A stretch of DNA of 60,713 bases from Chloroflexota bacterium (GCA_030058085.1 JASGTU010000387.1:1-60713); one strand, 5' to 3'; counted from the stretch's first letter, positions 43,779-52,891 are shown. Numbers and translations: made by a program. The notes: generated from the letters alone by a model not told the origin.

Positions 43779-44948
43779 CTAGAGCCGGCTGGTCGGAGGG
43801 CTGGCTGCAGGCGTACCGGTTGCGGCCACAGGCGCCGGGTCCTCGATGACGTGGCGGTAGACTTCCAGCGTCCTTTCTGCGGCTTGTTCCCAGCTAAAGC
43901 AACTAGCGCGCTGGAGGCCTTTTTCGCGCAATTCGGCGTGGAGTTGGTCGTCGGTCAGGACGCGGTGCATGGCGACGGCGAGTTCTTCCCAGTTTTCAGG
44001 GTTTACCAAAAGGGCGGCATCGCCGACGACTTCGGGCAGGCTGCTGACGTTGCTGACGATAGTCGGCGTGCCGCAAGCCATGGCTTCGAGGGGCGGCAGT
44101 CCGAAGCCTTCGTAGTGAGCAGGGTGAACGTGGCAGCGTGCGCCGACATAGAGCTTGTGGAGGTCGCTGTCGCTGACGCGACCTAACGTGAACACGTTGT
44201 GCTCCAGCTTCAGCTTGCGGATCAAATCCAGAACTTCTTCGTATAGCCAGCCGCGCCCGCCGGCAATGGCGAGCCCCACGTTGTCCGTGTTGTATTTGTC
44301 CAGCAGATGCCGGAAGGCGCGCAGCAGGCCATCGACGTTCTTGCGCGGTTCGATAGTGCCGACGAACAGAAAGAACGTGTCGGGCAGGCCATACCGCTGG
44401 CAGACCTGGCGGCGGGTCGGTTCGACGGGCAGCGGACCGAAGCTGCCGTCGGCGGCCTCGTAGATGACGCTGACCTTGTTCTTGGGAACGCCCAACTGCG
44501 CGATCAAGTCCTTCTTGGTGCTCTCGCTAGGGACGATGATATGGCTGGCGCGACGTACGCCGCGGTCAATCTGCCCATAGTAGGCGGCGCTGTCCTTGGT
44601 TAGAAAGTGAGGCCAGTGGAGGAAGGCCAGATCGTGCACGGTGATGACCGTGGGCAGCGAGGCGTGTAAGGGAGGGATGAAGTCCGTGCTGTGAAGCAGG
44701 TCGAGCGAGAAGCGCATGAGTTCCAATGGCAACATCAATTGTTCCAGCCGCGTATGCACTGGAGCGAAGAGCGTCGCCCGCCGGAAATTTGGCTTGCTGA
44801 TGAGCGGTTCAGTATGCCTGCGGTGCTGGAAGACGATGAAGTCGTCGTCTCGGTTGATTTCGGAAATCGCCCGCATCAAATACCGCGTGTAACGGCTAAT
44901 TCCCGCCGGTTGGTGATAGACCAGCCGAGCATCAATGCCAATTTGCAT
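43779..44948 (-). CDS. Family 4 glycosyltransferase
   Basis: 389-residue GT-B enzyme: GIDARLVYHQPAGISRYTRYLMRAI, VITVHDLAFLHWP, SHIIVPSESTKKDLI, VGTIEPRKNVDGLLRAF, and the donor site HPAHYEGFGLPPLEAMACGTPTIVSNVSSLPEVVGDAA with E-x7-E. It resembles mannosyltransferases and the GT4 at 21295-22512 more than its immediate neighbour. First gene of a three-gene minus-strand unit that ends with a small membrane protein. Confidence 0.92.
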   Translation of the reverse strand: MQIGIDARLVYHQPAGISRYTRYLMRAISEINRDDDFIVFQHRRHTEPLISKPNFRRATLFAPVHTRLEQLMLPLELMRFSLDLLHSTDFIPPLHASLPTVITVHDLAFLHWPHFLTKDSAAYYGQIDRGVRRASHIIVPSESTKKDLIAQLGVPKNKVSVIYEAADGSFGPLPVEPTRRQVCQRYGLPDTFFLFVGTIEPRKNVDGLLRAFRHLLDKYNTDNVGLAIAGGRGWLYEEVLDLIRKLKLEHNVFTLGRVSDSDLHKLYVGARCHVHPAHYEGFGLPPLEAMACGTPTIVSNVSSLPEVVGDAALLVNPENWEELAVAMHRVLTDDQLHAELREKGLQRASCFSWEQAAERTLEVYRHVIEDPAPVAATGTPAASPPTSRL

Positions 44949-45373
44949 AACTTATGTTGTGCTGCCACTCACTTGGCTACTCAATTGCGCACGCCGGGAA
45001 ACGATGCAATCACGCCACGAACAAGAATGCCGAAGACAACGAGATCGCGTATGGCCTAGTCACGACGTCATCACGTCCACCATGGCGCAGAAAACGGAAC
45101 GTGCAACTGTGCGCCGGCAACGCGAAAACATCGTATATCGCAGCAACCGGAAAACGCCTCTGACGGGTTGCTCCGAGGAACCTGAGCATTGTAGCAGCGG
45201 GTTCTGTTTTCGGTCAAACCGGACCGGTAACTTGGTTTAGGAGGGACAGGCAGCGCGTGGCATGCCTGCCGAACATCACCGATGCTGCCGGCGTCGCCCG
45301 GAATCGACATGACTGTGCTATAATACAGCCTCACAGAGCCTGTGGAGACTCTTGATAACCAAGGTGGATACCC
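44949..45373. other. Divergent intergenic region
   Basis: This 425-base region separates the GT4 gene (minus) from the coiled-coil/selB unit (plus). I find an extended -10 promoter for the plus direction (listed separately) and no gene, tRNA or riboswitch. Short open frames here have no ribosome sites and look non-coding. Confidence 0.5.
45316..45324 (+). promoter_or_regulatory. Extended -10 promoter for the coiled-coil/selB unit
   Basis: TG-C-TATAAT is a perfect extended -10 element. The -35 position is GC-rich and unlike consensus, which extended -10 promoters tolerate. Transcription would start near 45331, about 43 bases before the ATG. Confidence 0.6.
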
Positions 45374-46693
45374 ATGGAACTTGCACAAATCGCCCAGATG
45401 GTGAATTGGTTGGACGAGGAGCACCGCCGCGACCGGGCGGAAATCGCGCGTTTGCAGCAACGGATCGAGGCGCAGTCGTCCGATATTGTGGAGCAAGCGC
45501 GCCGCATACAAGAACTGGAAGGTCGTCTGGCAGGCACCCAGGCGCATTTGACCAAGTTCGGGCAGATCGAGCACGCTATCCAGAATACCAAGTCGGAACT
45601 GACCGCAGTCGTCGAGCGGATCGAGGAGAGCCGCGTACAGGGACAGCGCGAGATCGAACGCGCTCGCCTGGCTGATCGCGAGATATTGAGCCGCGAAATC
45701 AGCGAGGTGCGCAAGGAATTGCCGCGCATCACGCGCCTGGAGGAGTCGATTGACGTCCGCTCGGTGGAGGACAATCGACTTTCTGAGCTGATCATGGGCA
45801 TTCGCAACCAGATCGGCGCATTGGCGAAGGAGATTGAAGAAAGGACGCGCCAGATTCCGTTCCTAGCCGAGCAGCGCACGAGCGACACCAAACGCATTGC
45901 GCAACTGCAGCAAGAGACGGTTGAGTTGTTCAAGCGCGTGGAGGCCGCCTCATCGCGCCTGCCGGTCTTCGAGGAAAACATCCGCAAGCAGGCGGGCGAG
46001 ATCGAGAAGCTGCCGGGGCAGATCGAGACGCTGCGTGAGCAACAAGAGGCGTTTATGGAGAAGATCCGCGCCACGCTTGTCGACCGTGAGCAGGTGATCG
46101 CACGTTGGCAGGAGACCATCGAAGACCAGAAAACGCTGGTGAACCAGTCGTACGAGCGAATGCAAGCGTTCGGCCAACAGGTTGAGGTGGCGCGGCGCGC
46201 CGTGCAGGAGATGCAGGAGTTCAAGGACCTGATCCTGCGCGAGCAGAGCCAGGTGCAGGAGTTACAGCGCTTAGCCGAAGAGCGCATCCGCCGCGAGATG
46301 GACGAGTTCCGCGAGGACTTCGAGAAGAAACGGCGCAAGTCGGAATTGCGCCAGGAGCACCTGTGGTCGGAACAGGACAAGTATAACCGTGAGGTGATCG
46401 AGCGCTTCCCGCCGATCATCCACGACCTGAAGATCTACGAGGCGTTGGTCCAACAGCTTTGGAAATTGCAAGAAACCTATGGCAACTACTTCCTGATGAC
46501 GGCGCAATCGTGGCTGGAAGGGATGCAAGGGGCGGTCAAGGCGCGCGACGAGCGCGTGCGCGCCATGGAAGAGGAATGGCAGCGACAGCGCCGCAACGCC
46601 GAGCTATACGCCAGCCAGGTGAGCCAACGACGGACCACGGGCATCATAACCGGCGAGTCTGCCGAGCAGAAAAACGGCAACAGCCGCGGTTAG
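45374..46693 (+). CDS. Long coiled-coil protein of unknown function
   Basis: 439 residues, almost wholly heptad-like and charged from about residue 15 to 345, with no signal peptide or membrane helix, so it should form a long cytoplasmic rod. The C-terminal 90 residues (ERFPPIIHDLKIYEALVQQLWKLQETYGNYF) look more globular. No nucleotide-binding motif is present, so it is not an SMC protein. AAGGTGG precedes the ATG. selB begins 15 bases after its stop, so the two are probably cotranscribed. I do not recognise the family. Confidence 0.8.
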   Translation: MELAQIAQMVNWLDEEHRRDRAEIARLQQRIEAQSSDIVEQARRIQELEGRLAGTQAHLTKFGQIEHAIQNTKSELTAVVERIEESRVQGQREIERARLADREILSREISEVRKELPRITRLEESIDVRSVEDNRLSELIMGIRNQIGALAKEIEERTRQIPFLAEQRTSDTKRIAQLQQETVELFKRVEAASSRLPVFEENIRKQAGEIEKLPGQIETLREQQEAFMEKIRATLVDREQVIARWQETIEDQKTLVNQSYERMQAFGQQVEVARRAVQEMQEFKDLILREQSQVQELQRLAEERIRREMDEFREDFEKKRRKSELRQEHLWSEQDKYNREVIERFPPIIHDLKIYEALVQQLWKLQETYGNYFLMTAQSWLEGMQGAVKARDERVRAMEEEWQRQRRNAELYASQVSQRRTTGIITGESAEQKNGNSRG

Positions 46694-46708
46694 CGGCGGT
46701 GACCGTCC

Positions 46709-48622
46709 ATGCGCATCGTAGGCACTGCCGGCCATGTAGATCACGGCAAGTCAACGCTCGTCCGGGCGCTGACAGGCATCGACCCGGATAGGCTGAAAGA
46801 AGAGAAGGCCCGGGGCATGACCATCGACCTCGGGTTTGCCTGGTTTGACCTGCCGCTCCCCGGCGGCGCGGTCGAGCCCATCGGCGTTGTGGACGTTCCG
46901 GGGCACATCGACTTCATCAAAAATATGCTAGCCGGTGTCGGCGGGATCGACGCCGCGCTGTTGGTGATCGCGGCTGACGAAGGCGTGATGCCTCAGACGC
47001 GCGAACACCTGGCGATCCTAGACCTGTTGGCCGTACCGTCGGCGCTGGTTGTGATGACCAAGATCGACCTGGTAGGCGACCCCGAGTGGCTCGATCTGGT
47101 CGAACTGGACATCGGCGAACTGCTGCAAGAGACGCGGTTTGCCGCCGCGCCTGTGGTGCGGGTCAGCCCCATGACAGGCGCGGGCGTTGATACGCTGCGC
47201 GGCGCGCTAGCCGGACAGTTGACCGAGCTGACGCCGCGTCGAGATCGGGCGCGCCCGCGCCTGCCCATCGACCGCATCTTCAGCCTGAGCGGGTTCGGAA
47301 CGATCGTGACGGGCACGTTGAGTGACGGTTCTTTCGCCGTGGGCGATGCGGTCGAGATACTGCCCGGCAAACGCAGCGCCCGCATTCGCGGCTTACAGAC
47401 GCACAAGCAGCAGGTCGATGCAGGCAAGCCCGGCAGCCGGCTGGCGATGAACCTAACCGGCGTCGGCGTCGACGACCTGCGCCGCGGGGATGTGGTTGTC
47501 AAGCCCAACTCGATTGAGGCTGCGCACCTAATCGACGTGTCGGTGCGCCTGCTGCCCGGCGTGGCTAAGCCCCTGCGACATAACGCTCGCGTCGACTTCT
47601 TCTCCGGGGCAGCGGAGAAGCCTGCCGTCGTGCGGCTGTTGGGAGCAGAGGAACTGAAGGGCGGCGAGTCGGGTTGGCTGCAGTTGCGGCTGGCAGAGCC
47701 GGTCGTGGCTGTGGCTGGCGACCGCTTCATTCTGCGCCAGCCGTCGCCCAGTGAAACGCTGGGCGGGGGCGTCGTGCTCAACCCGCACCCGCGACGGCGC
47801 TGGCGTCGCTTTGACGAACGGGTGATCGAGCGACTCCAGACGCTCGCGCATGGAGCGCCGGACGAAGTGATACTCGATGCGCTGGGCAACCGGCCCTTCC
47901 AGACGGCGGCGGAGCTGGCTGAAAACAGCGGATTGGGCGTGGATGCTGCGAGCGAGACGCTGGCGGAATTGCTGAATGCCGGCGCAATCGCGAGGGCGGT
48001 AATGTCACCGGAGCCGCGGTATATGACTCTAGGGCAGCGTAACCAGGTCATGGAGAGCTTCGTCCGCGCCCTTGGCAGCTATCACGCCGAGCATCCCTTA
48101 CGCAGAGCGATGCCGCGCGGCGAGTTGCGCAGCCGCCTGCAAGAGTCACTGGGGAGGGCTGTCGACGTGCGCCTGTTCAACGCACTGGCGGAGACAGCCG
48201 CAGCCGGCGGCATCGTGAGCGCCGACGAGAACGGCATGTGGCTGCCCGGGCACGCGGTGCGCCTTACGTCCGATCAGCAACAGCGAATGGAACGGACGCT
48301 TCAAACCTTGGCTGATGCCGGCTATGCGCCGCCCAACGCGCAGGATGTATTGCAGATGTTGGGCGGCGATGAGCGGCTGATGGAAATGCTGGTCGAGCAA
48401 GACCGTCTGGTTCCGCTTGGCGGCGGCGTCATCTATCGCCGCGAGGAGTTCGAGGCGATGCTCGCCGGGATACGCGGCTACATCGCAGAACATGGCTCGA
48501 TGACGTTGGCGGAAGCGCGTGACCACTTTGGCGTGAGCCGCCGGTATGTGCAGGCTTTGCTCGAGGAGGCAGACGCCCGGCGCATCACCCGGCGCGAGGG
48601 CGATACGCGCGTGCTGCGCTAA
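46709..48622 (+). CDS. selB: Selenocysteine-specific elongation factor SelB
   Basis: Delivers selenocysteyl-tRNA to UGA codons marked by a SECIS hairpin. 637 residues: GTPase domain 1-175 with GHVDHGKST (G1), MTIDLGFA (G2), DVPGH (G3) and TKID (G4). Two beta-barrel domains follow, and about 380-637 consists of winged helices ending FGVSRRYVQALLEEADARRITRREGDTRVLR, the SECIS-binding type. The N-terminal RLKEEKARGMTIDLGFA is SelB-specific rather than EF-Tu. No selA, selD or tRNA-Sec is in the window, so the selenocysteine system must be split or elsewhere. Confidence 0.95.
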   Translation: MRIVGTAGHVDHGKSTLVRALTGIDPDRLKEEKARGMTIDLGFAWFDLPLPGGAVEPIGVVDVPGHIDFIKNMLAGVGGIDAALLVIAADEGVMPQTREHLAILDLLAVPSALVVMTKIDLVGDPEWLDLVELDIGELLQETRFAAAPVVRVSPMTGAGVDTLRGALAGQLTELTPRRDRARPRLPIDRIFSLSGFGTIVTGTLSDGSFAVGDAVEILPGKRSARIRGLQTHKQQVDAGKPGSRLAMNLTGVGVDDLRRGDVVVKPNSIEAAHLIDVSVRLLPGVAKPLRHNARVDFFSGAAEKPAVVRLLGAEELKGGESGWLQLRLAEPVVAVAGDRFILRQPSPSETLGGGVVLNPHPRRRWRRFDERVIERLQTLAHGAPDEVILDALGNRPFQTAAELAENSGLGVDAASETLAELLNAGAIARAVMSPEPRYMTLGQRNQVMESFVRALGSYHAEHPLRRAMPRGELRSRLQESLGRAVDVRLFNALAETAAAGGIVSADENGMWLPGHAVRLTSDQQQRMERTLQTLADAGYAPPNAQDVLQMLGGDERLMEMLVEQDRLVPLGGGVIYRREEFEAMLAGIRGYIAEHGSMTLAEARDHFGVSRRYVQALLEEADARRITRREGDTRVLR

Positions 48623-48687
48623 CTCGCTACGTAAGCAGCGCCCCTGTAGACACAGACACCTCCAGAGATGTCTCAAAGGTTCATCCT

Positions 48688-49482
48688 ATGAGTGACGGAT
48701 CGACGCGTCAACCCTTGCAACAAGATAAAGACTACCGACTTGTGGGCGAGACTTCTGGTCTCCATGCGACCGCCCATTCTCGTAAGCCGATCGTTGCGTT
48801 CAGTGTGCTGGCTCCGCTGCTGATCGCCGCGGCCGCATGGTGGTTCGGCTCGAACGGCTGGACTTGGCCTTGGATCTGGCCTTGGATGCAGACTGAAGGG
48901 CCGCTGATCGCCTCCGGTACGCTCGAAGCCGACGAGATACTAGTCGGATTCGAAGTGCCTGGCCGGATCGTCGAACTGGCTCAAGAGGGGCAGATCGTCA
49001 TGGCGGATGAGACGGTGGCGAAGCTTGACGATGCGTTGATCCAAGTCCAGATCATGCAGGCCAACTTAGCTGCGCGCCAGCAACTCGAGGTCCAAGCCGA
49101 GCGTTATGCGCTGCACTCGCCGATATCGGGCGTGGTAACGCGCGTGGCTATGCATGCAGGCGAGGTAGTGACGCCGGGGCAGACGGTCTTGGCTGTGGCC
49201 GACTTGACCTCGCTGCAGTTGACGGCTTATGTGTTGGAGCGCGACCTCGGCGGGGTCCAGGTAGGACAGCAGGTGACCGTCACAGCGGACCCCTTCCCGG
49301 GGCGAGGCTTCCGAGGCGTGGTTACCTCGACTAACCCCCGTGCGGAGTTCACCCCGCGCAACGTGCAGACCCAAGCTGACCGGCTCAATCTGGTCTTCGG
49401 CGTGAAGATTCGCGTCGATAACCCGGACATGGCGCTTAAGCCGGGCATGCCGGCTGACGTCATTTTCGCGCCTGCGCCCTGA
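48688..49482 (+). CDS. HlyD-like membrane fusion subunit of an ABC exporter
   Basis: 264 residues. A cytoplasmic N-terminus of about 33 residues leads into one membrane helix (34-54), then a Trp/Pro-rich linker (WTWPWIWPWM). The external part has a lipoyl/barrel-sandwich domain (GTLEADEILVGFEVPGRIVEL ... YALHSPISGVVTRVAMHAGEVVTPGQTV) and a beta-barrel (LTAYVLERDLGGVQVGQQVTVTADPFPGRGF). The long alpha-hairpin that reaches an outer-membrane channel in Gram-negative relatives is missing. Followed by an ABC-2 permease and its ATPase. Confidence 0.88.
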   Translation: MSDGSTRQPLQQDKDYRLVGETSGLHATAHSRKPIVAFSVLAPLLIAAAAWWFGSNGWTWPWIWPWMQTEGPLIASGTLEADEILVGFEVPGRIVELAQEGQIVMADETVAKLDDALIQVQIMQANLAARQQLEVQAERYALHSPISGVVTRVAMHAGEVVTPGQTVLAVADLTSLQLTAYVLERDLGGVQVGQQVTVTADPFPGRGFRGVVTSTNPRAEFTPRNVQTQADRLNLVFGVKIRVDNPDMALKPGMPADVIFAPAP

Positions 49483-49494
49483 GGGAGGCGCGTC

Positions 49495-50622
49495 ATGGTT
49501 TCTCGAGTACTGGCGATGATGCGCAAGGAGTTCATCCAGATCCGCCGCGACCGGCGTACCCTGGCGATGGTGCTGGTGCAGCCGGTCATGTTGCTGCTCC
49601 TGTTCGGCTATGGGATCAACACCGTCGTCGACCATCTGGACATGATCGTCTTCGATGAGTCCGGTGATTTCGATAGCCGCACCCTGATAGCCGCCTTCGA
49701 GAACAGCGGCTATTTCGACGTGGCGGCCCATGCCCTGTCGCGTGCGGAGTTGGCCGACGCCATTGACGCCGGAAGGGCGAAGGTGGCGCTGCATATCCCG
49801 CCGGACTTCGGTAACCAGGTGATGCGCGGCCAGATGGGAGAACTGCAGTTGGTGGTGGACGGCTCAGATCCGAATGTGGCGTCGACGGCGTCCTTTGCCG
49901 CGGCGGCGGTGGCTCAGTCGCAATCGGTGCGGCTCACTTCGGCGATGATGGCGCGGCGCGGCGTGAGCGGCACGGCCGGCGGGATCGATCTACGGCCGGT
50001 GGTGCTGTATAACCCGAGCATGAAGAGCGTCAACTTCATGGTCCCCAGCATCATCGCCCTGATTCTCACTTTTCAGACGCTGCTTCTGACGGCATTCGCC
50101 GTGGTACGCGAGCGAGAGCAAGGTACGCTGGAACAGATCATCGTCACGCCCATCCGGACGTGGGAGTTTATGCTCGGCAAAATTCTGCCGTATACCGTCA
50201 CGGCGTCGGCGGCCGCGGCGATATCGGTGGTCGCGGCGCGCATCATCTTCGGAGTGGAGATCGCCGGTAGCGTGTTGTTGCTCTCGCTTCTGTCGATCCT
50301 ATTTCTGTTGGGGTCGCTCGGCATGGGCTTGTTTGTTTCGACCCTATCGCAGACAGCAGGCCAGGCGACGCAGATGGCGATGTTCATCATCATGCCCTCC
50401 ATCCTGTTGTCGGGCTTTATGTACCCGCGCGACAGTATGCCATTCGTGATCCAGCAACTCGGACTGCTTGTGCCCATGACCTACTATTTGGAGATCCTGC
50501 GCGGCATCATACTCAAGGGCGTCGGATTTCAGGTGCTGTGGCCGGCCGTCTTTCCTCTGGCGCTGTTCAGTTTCATTGTTTTCGGACTGAGTGCGTGGCG
50601 TTTCCAGAAGCGGATCGCGTGA
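49495..50622 (+). CDS. ABC-2 type permease
   Basis: 375 residues with the ABC-2 exporter layout: a short N-terminal helix (21-41, preceded by MMRKEFIQIRRDRRTLAMVLVQP), a large external domain (about 42-175), then five C-terminal helices, with REREQGTLEQIIVTPIRTWEFMLGKILPY as the coupling segment. This is the YbhS/YhiH kind of permease used for drug or lipid export. GGAGG precedes the ATG. The stop overlaps the ATPase start (TGATG). Confidence 0.93.
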   Translation: MVSRVLAMMRKEFIQIRRDRRTLAMVLVQPVMLLLLFGYGINTVVDHLDMIVFDESGDFDSRTLIAAFENSGYFDVAAHALSRAELADAIDAGRAKVALHIPPDFGNQVMRGQMGELQLVVDGSDPNVASTASFAAAAVAQSQSVRLTSAMMARRGVSGTAGGIDLRPVVLYNPSMKSVNFMVPSIIALILTFQTLLLTAFAVVREREQGTLEQIIVTPIRTWEFMLGKILPYTVTASAAAAISVVAARIIFGVEIAGSVLLLSLLSILFLLGSLGMGLFVSTLSQTAGQATQMAMFIIMPSILLSGFMYPRDSMPFVIQQLGLLVPMTYYLEILRGIILKGVGFQVLWPAVFPLALFSFIVFGLSAWRFQKRIA

Positions 50623-51572
50623 TGTCCAAGCCTGTCGTGATCGACGTACACAACTTGACCAGGCGCTTCGGCGACCTGATCGCGGTCAACGATGTGACAT
50701 TTTCGGTCAGCGAGGGCGAAATCTTCGCCTTTCTGGGGCCGAACGGTTCGGGCAAGAGCACCACGATCCGCATGTTGTGCGGCATCTTGGCGCCGACGTC
50801 GGGCGGGGGGAGCGTGCTGGGGTACGATATCGCGCGGCAGAGCGAGCGCATCAAGCAGGGGATCGGCTATATGAGCCAACGCTTTGCGCTTTATGAGGAC
50901 CTGACTGTGCGCGAGAACCTGGAGTTCTACGCCAGCGTCTACAACGTGCCGTCGAGCGTCCGCAAGGCGCGGCTGGCTGAGTTAACCGCTATGGCCGGGT
51001 TGACGGGGCGCGAGGGCCAACTTGCCGGCCAACTCTCCGGCGGCTGGAAGCAGCGTTTAGCCCTGGGCTGCGCTATCGTACACAATCCGCAACTGCTATT
51101 CCTGGACGAGCCGACGGCGGGCGTCGACCCGGTATCGCGCCAGGAGTTCTGGACGATGATCTACGAACTGGCGCGCGAGGGCAGGACAATTTTCGTCACG
51201 ACCCATTACCTTGACGAAGCCGAGCACGCCAACCGGATCGGCATGATCCACGACGGCATTCTGCGTGCACTGGCGTCACCCGCCGAACTCAAGCACTCGC
51301 TGCAAGGCCAGTTGTTCAAGGTCGTCTGCGCCAAGCCGTTCGACGCAGTGGCCTTCTTGGACGGGACGCCTGGCATCTATTACGTCGCTCTTCAGGGCAA
51401 CGACGTGCATACGCTTGTCGATATGGACACGCTACCGGCTGAGGAGATCGCTCGACGGCTTGTCGCACGCGGCATCAGTGTGAGCGAAGTGCGGCAGGTC
51501 GAACCGACGCTGGAGGACGTTTTCATCAACCTGATCGGCAGACCTGGGAACGGAGGCATCAAGGTTGCGTAG
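50622..51572 (+). CDS. ABC exporter ATPase
   Basis: 316 residues from the ATG that overlaps the permease stop. Walker A is GPNGSGKST near residue 40, the Q-loop is in GYMSQRFALYEDLTV, the signature is LSGGWKQRLALG, Walker B is LLFLDEPTAGVDP, and the H-loop is VTTHYLDEAEH. The C-terminal 90 residues form the extra domain of DrrA/YbhF-type exporter ATPases (EVRQVEPTLEDVFINL). It energises the adjacent ABC-2 permease. The order fusion protein, permease, ATPase is less usual than ATPase before permease. Confidence 0.95.
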   Translation: MSKPVVIDVHNLTRRFGDLIAVNDVTFSVSEGEIFAFLGPNGSGKSTTIRMLCGILAPTSGGGSVLGYDIARQSERIKQGIGYMSQRFALYEDLTVRENLEFYASVYNVPSSVRKARLAELTAMAGLTGREGQLAGQLSGGWKQRLALGCAIVHNPQLLFLDEPTAGVDPVSRQEFWTMIYELAREGRTIFVTTHYLDEAEHANRIGMIHDGILRALASPAELKHSLQGQLFKVVCAKPFDAVAFLDGTPGIYYVALQGNDVHTLVDMDTLPAEEIARRLVARGISVSEVRQVEPTLEDVFINLIGRPGNGGIKVA

Positions 51573-51635
51573 AGCGCCCTCCTAGATGAAGACCCTTGTA
51601 TTGGGCGAAATGACCTGAGTTGAAGCGGAAGAACG

Positions 51636-51678
51636 AAGGCCGGAGGCGCAGCCGTTGTTGGTCTCCGGCCTTTGCTTT
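51636..51678. terminator. Terminator after the ABC exporter operon
   Basis: AAGGCCGGAG at 51636-51645 pairs with CTCCGGCCTT at 51663-51672, with a 17-base loop and TGCTTT after it. It lies between convergent units, the ABC exporter on the plus strand and thioredoxin/DUF2905 on the minus strand. Confidence 0.6.
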
Positions 51679-51736
51679 AGTCGGGATCGTCAACCGCCAA
51701 GACCGGGGGTTGAGCACGACTACATTTTGCCTTTCG

Positions 51737-51958
51737 CTAGCGCCAGAAGCGCGCGATTAGGTTAAGAAGCAGCGACAGTACGACGCTCACCACGAGCATT
51801 GTGCCGAGCGGGATGTAGACGGATACGTCGCCGCGCTGCCAGCGGATGTCGCCGGGCAGGTTGCCGAGCCACGGCACGCGGCCTGCCAACACCAGGATCA
51901 GGCCGAGAATGAAGATCCCACTGCCCAGCAGCATGAGCAAGCGACCGATGTCAGGCAT
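51737..51958 (-). CDS. DUF2905 small membrane protein
   Basis: 73 residues. Two hydrophobic helices (about 5-26 and 47-69) flank the conserved LAGRVPWLGNLPGDIRWQRGDVSVYIPLGTM segment that defines DUF2905. Function is unknown. AGGGG lies before the ATG. It begins eight bases after the thioredoxin stop, so it is cotranscribed with it. Confidence 0.88.
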   Translation of the reverse strand: MPDIGRLLMLLGSGIFILGLILVLAGRVPWLGNLPGDIRWQRGDVSVYIPLGTMLVVSVVLSLLLNLIARFWR

Positions 51959-51966
51959 AATCACCC

Positions 51967-52701
51967 CTAGGCGTGGCGTGCGAGTCGTTGTCGCAGCGCT
52001 TCTAGCGGCTGCGCGCCGACGATCTGATCTACGACGGCGCCGTTTTTGAAGATGAGCAGCGTGGGAATGCTCATGATGTTGTAACGCCCGGTAACTGTAT
52101 GGTTTTCGTCCACGTTGAGCTTGCCCACAACGGCGCGGCCGTCGAATTCGCGCGCCAGTTGCTCGACCGAGGGGGCGACCATGCGGCATGGCCCGCACCA
52201 CGGCGCCCAGAAGTCCACGAGCACCGGCAGCTTGCCGGAAACCACCTGCGCGAAGTTGGCGTCGGTGAGCGTGACAGGAGTTGCCTGCTCTCCTACGGGA
52301 CTGGAGCCGGCCGGCAGCGCGCCGTTGGCGCGGGTGGATGACTCAGGCGCAGGCGAGCGGGCAGGGCGAGGCGCGCCGTCGACGATGTGCGCCAGCCAGG
52401 CGCGTACCACAGCGGGATCGTTGGCTTGCGTGCGCTCCAGTATTTGCCCGTCGCGGAGGTAGACGACAGCAGGCGCTTGGCTTACGCCGAAGCGGCGCAA
52501 CAGGTCCGGCTCATCGCGCGCGTCGATCTTGGCGATCAGCGCTTTGCCGGCGTAGTGCGCGGCGAGGCGATCGAGCTCGGCTTCAAGGCTGGACGAAAGC
52601 GGCCGCGCCTGCTCCCAGAAGACGAGGGCAGTGGGAACGCCGGCGTTGATCACACGGTCGATGCTGTGCCGGTTGGTATGGATGACGGTGTTTATTGGCA
52701 T
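51967..52701 (-). CDS. Double-domain thioredoxin, N-terminal domain without CxxC
   Basis: 244 residues from the ATG at 52699-52701; the frame is open upstream but AGAGAG lies before this ATG. Residues 1-108 are thioredoxin-like (ALVFWEQARPLSSSLEAELDRLA ... APAVVYLRDGQIL) but the active site reads WEQARP with no cysteine. After a Pro/Ser-rich linker, residues 140-244 form a full thioredoxin with WCGPC and the cis-Pro in SIPTLLIF. It is cytoplasmic. The first domain may bind a partner, as in other tandem thioredoxins. Confidence 0.92.
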   Translation of the reverse strand: MPINTVIHTNRHSIDRVINAGVPTALVFWEQARPLSSSLEAELDRLAAHYAGKALIAKIDARDEPDLLRRFGVSQAPAVVYLRDGQILERTQANDPAVVRAWLAHIVDGAPRPARSPAPESSTRANGALPAGSSPVGEQATPVTLTDANFAQVVSGKLPVLVDFWAPWCGPCRMVAPSVEQLAREFDGRAVVGKLNVDENHTVTGRYNIMSIPTLLIFKNGAVVDQIVGAQPLEALRQRLARHA

Positions 52702-52846
52702 ATCTGTTTCTCTCTTTTCGCTCGCGCCCATGCCCATCGGTCGCAGGCGGATGGCGCTCGTTTGATCTGATGATCGCATACCAACATCAGACGCGCATGA
52801 GACGAGTGTTAGCGCTTCGTTGGCGCGTGTGCGCAATCGACGGCTT

Positions 52847-52875
52847 TTGGGTGAGGTTCACCGCTACGGTACAAT
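52847..52875 (+). promoter_or_regulatory. Promoter of the second glycosylation module
   Basis: TTGGGT at 52847-52852 and TACAAT at 52870-52875 are 17 bases apart. Transcription would start near 52882, giving about a ten-base leader before the ATG at 52892. That leaves little room for a ribosome site, and none is seen. Confidence 0.55.
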
Positions 52876-52891
52876 CAGGGTTCTGAGCGCT

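Noticed and set aside
45331-46419. Minus-strand frame of 362 codons opposite the coiled-coil gene
   Set aside because: Its Ser/Arg/Cys-rich repeats mirror the Glu/Arg/Gln-rich heptads of the sense gene. The sense strand has the promoter and the ribosome site.
46709-48622. Selenoprotein gene with in-frame TGA near selB
   Set aside because: None of the called genes shows family homology continuing past a TGA stop, so there is no sign of a selenocysteine codon in this window.
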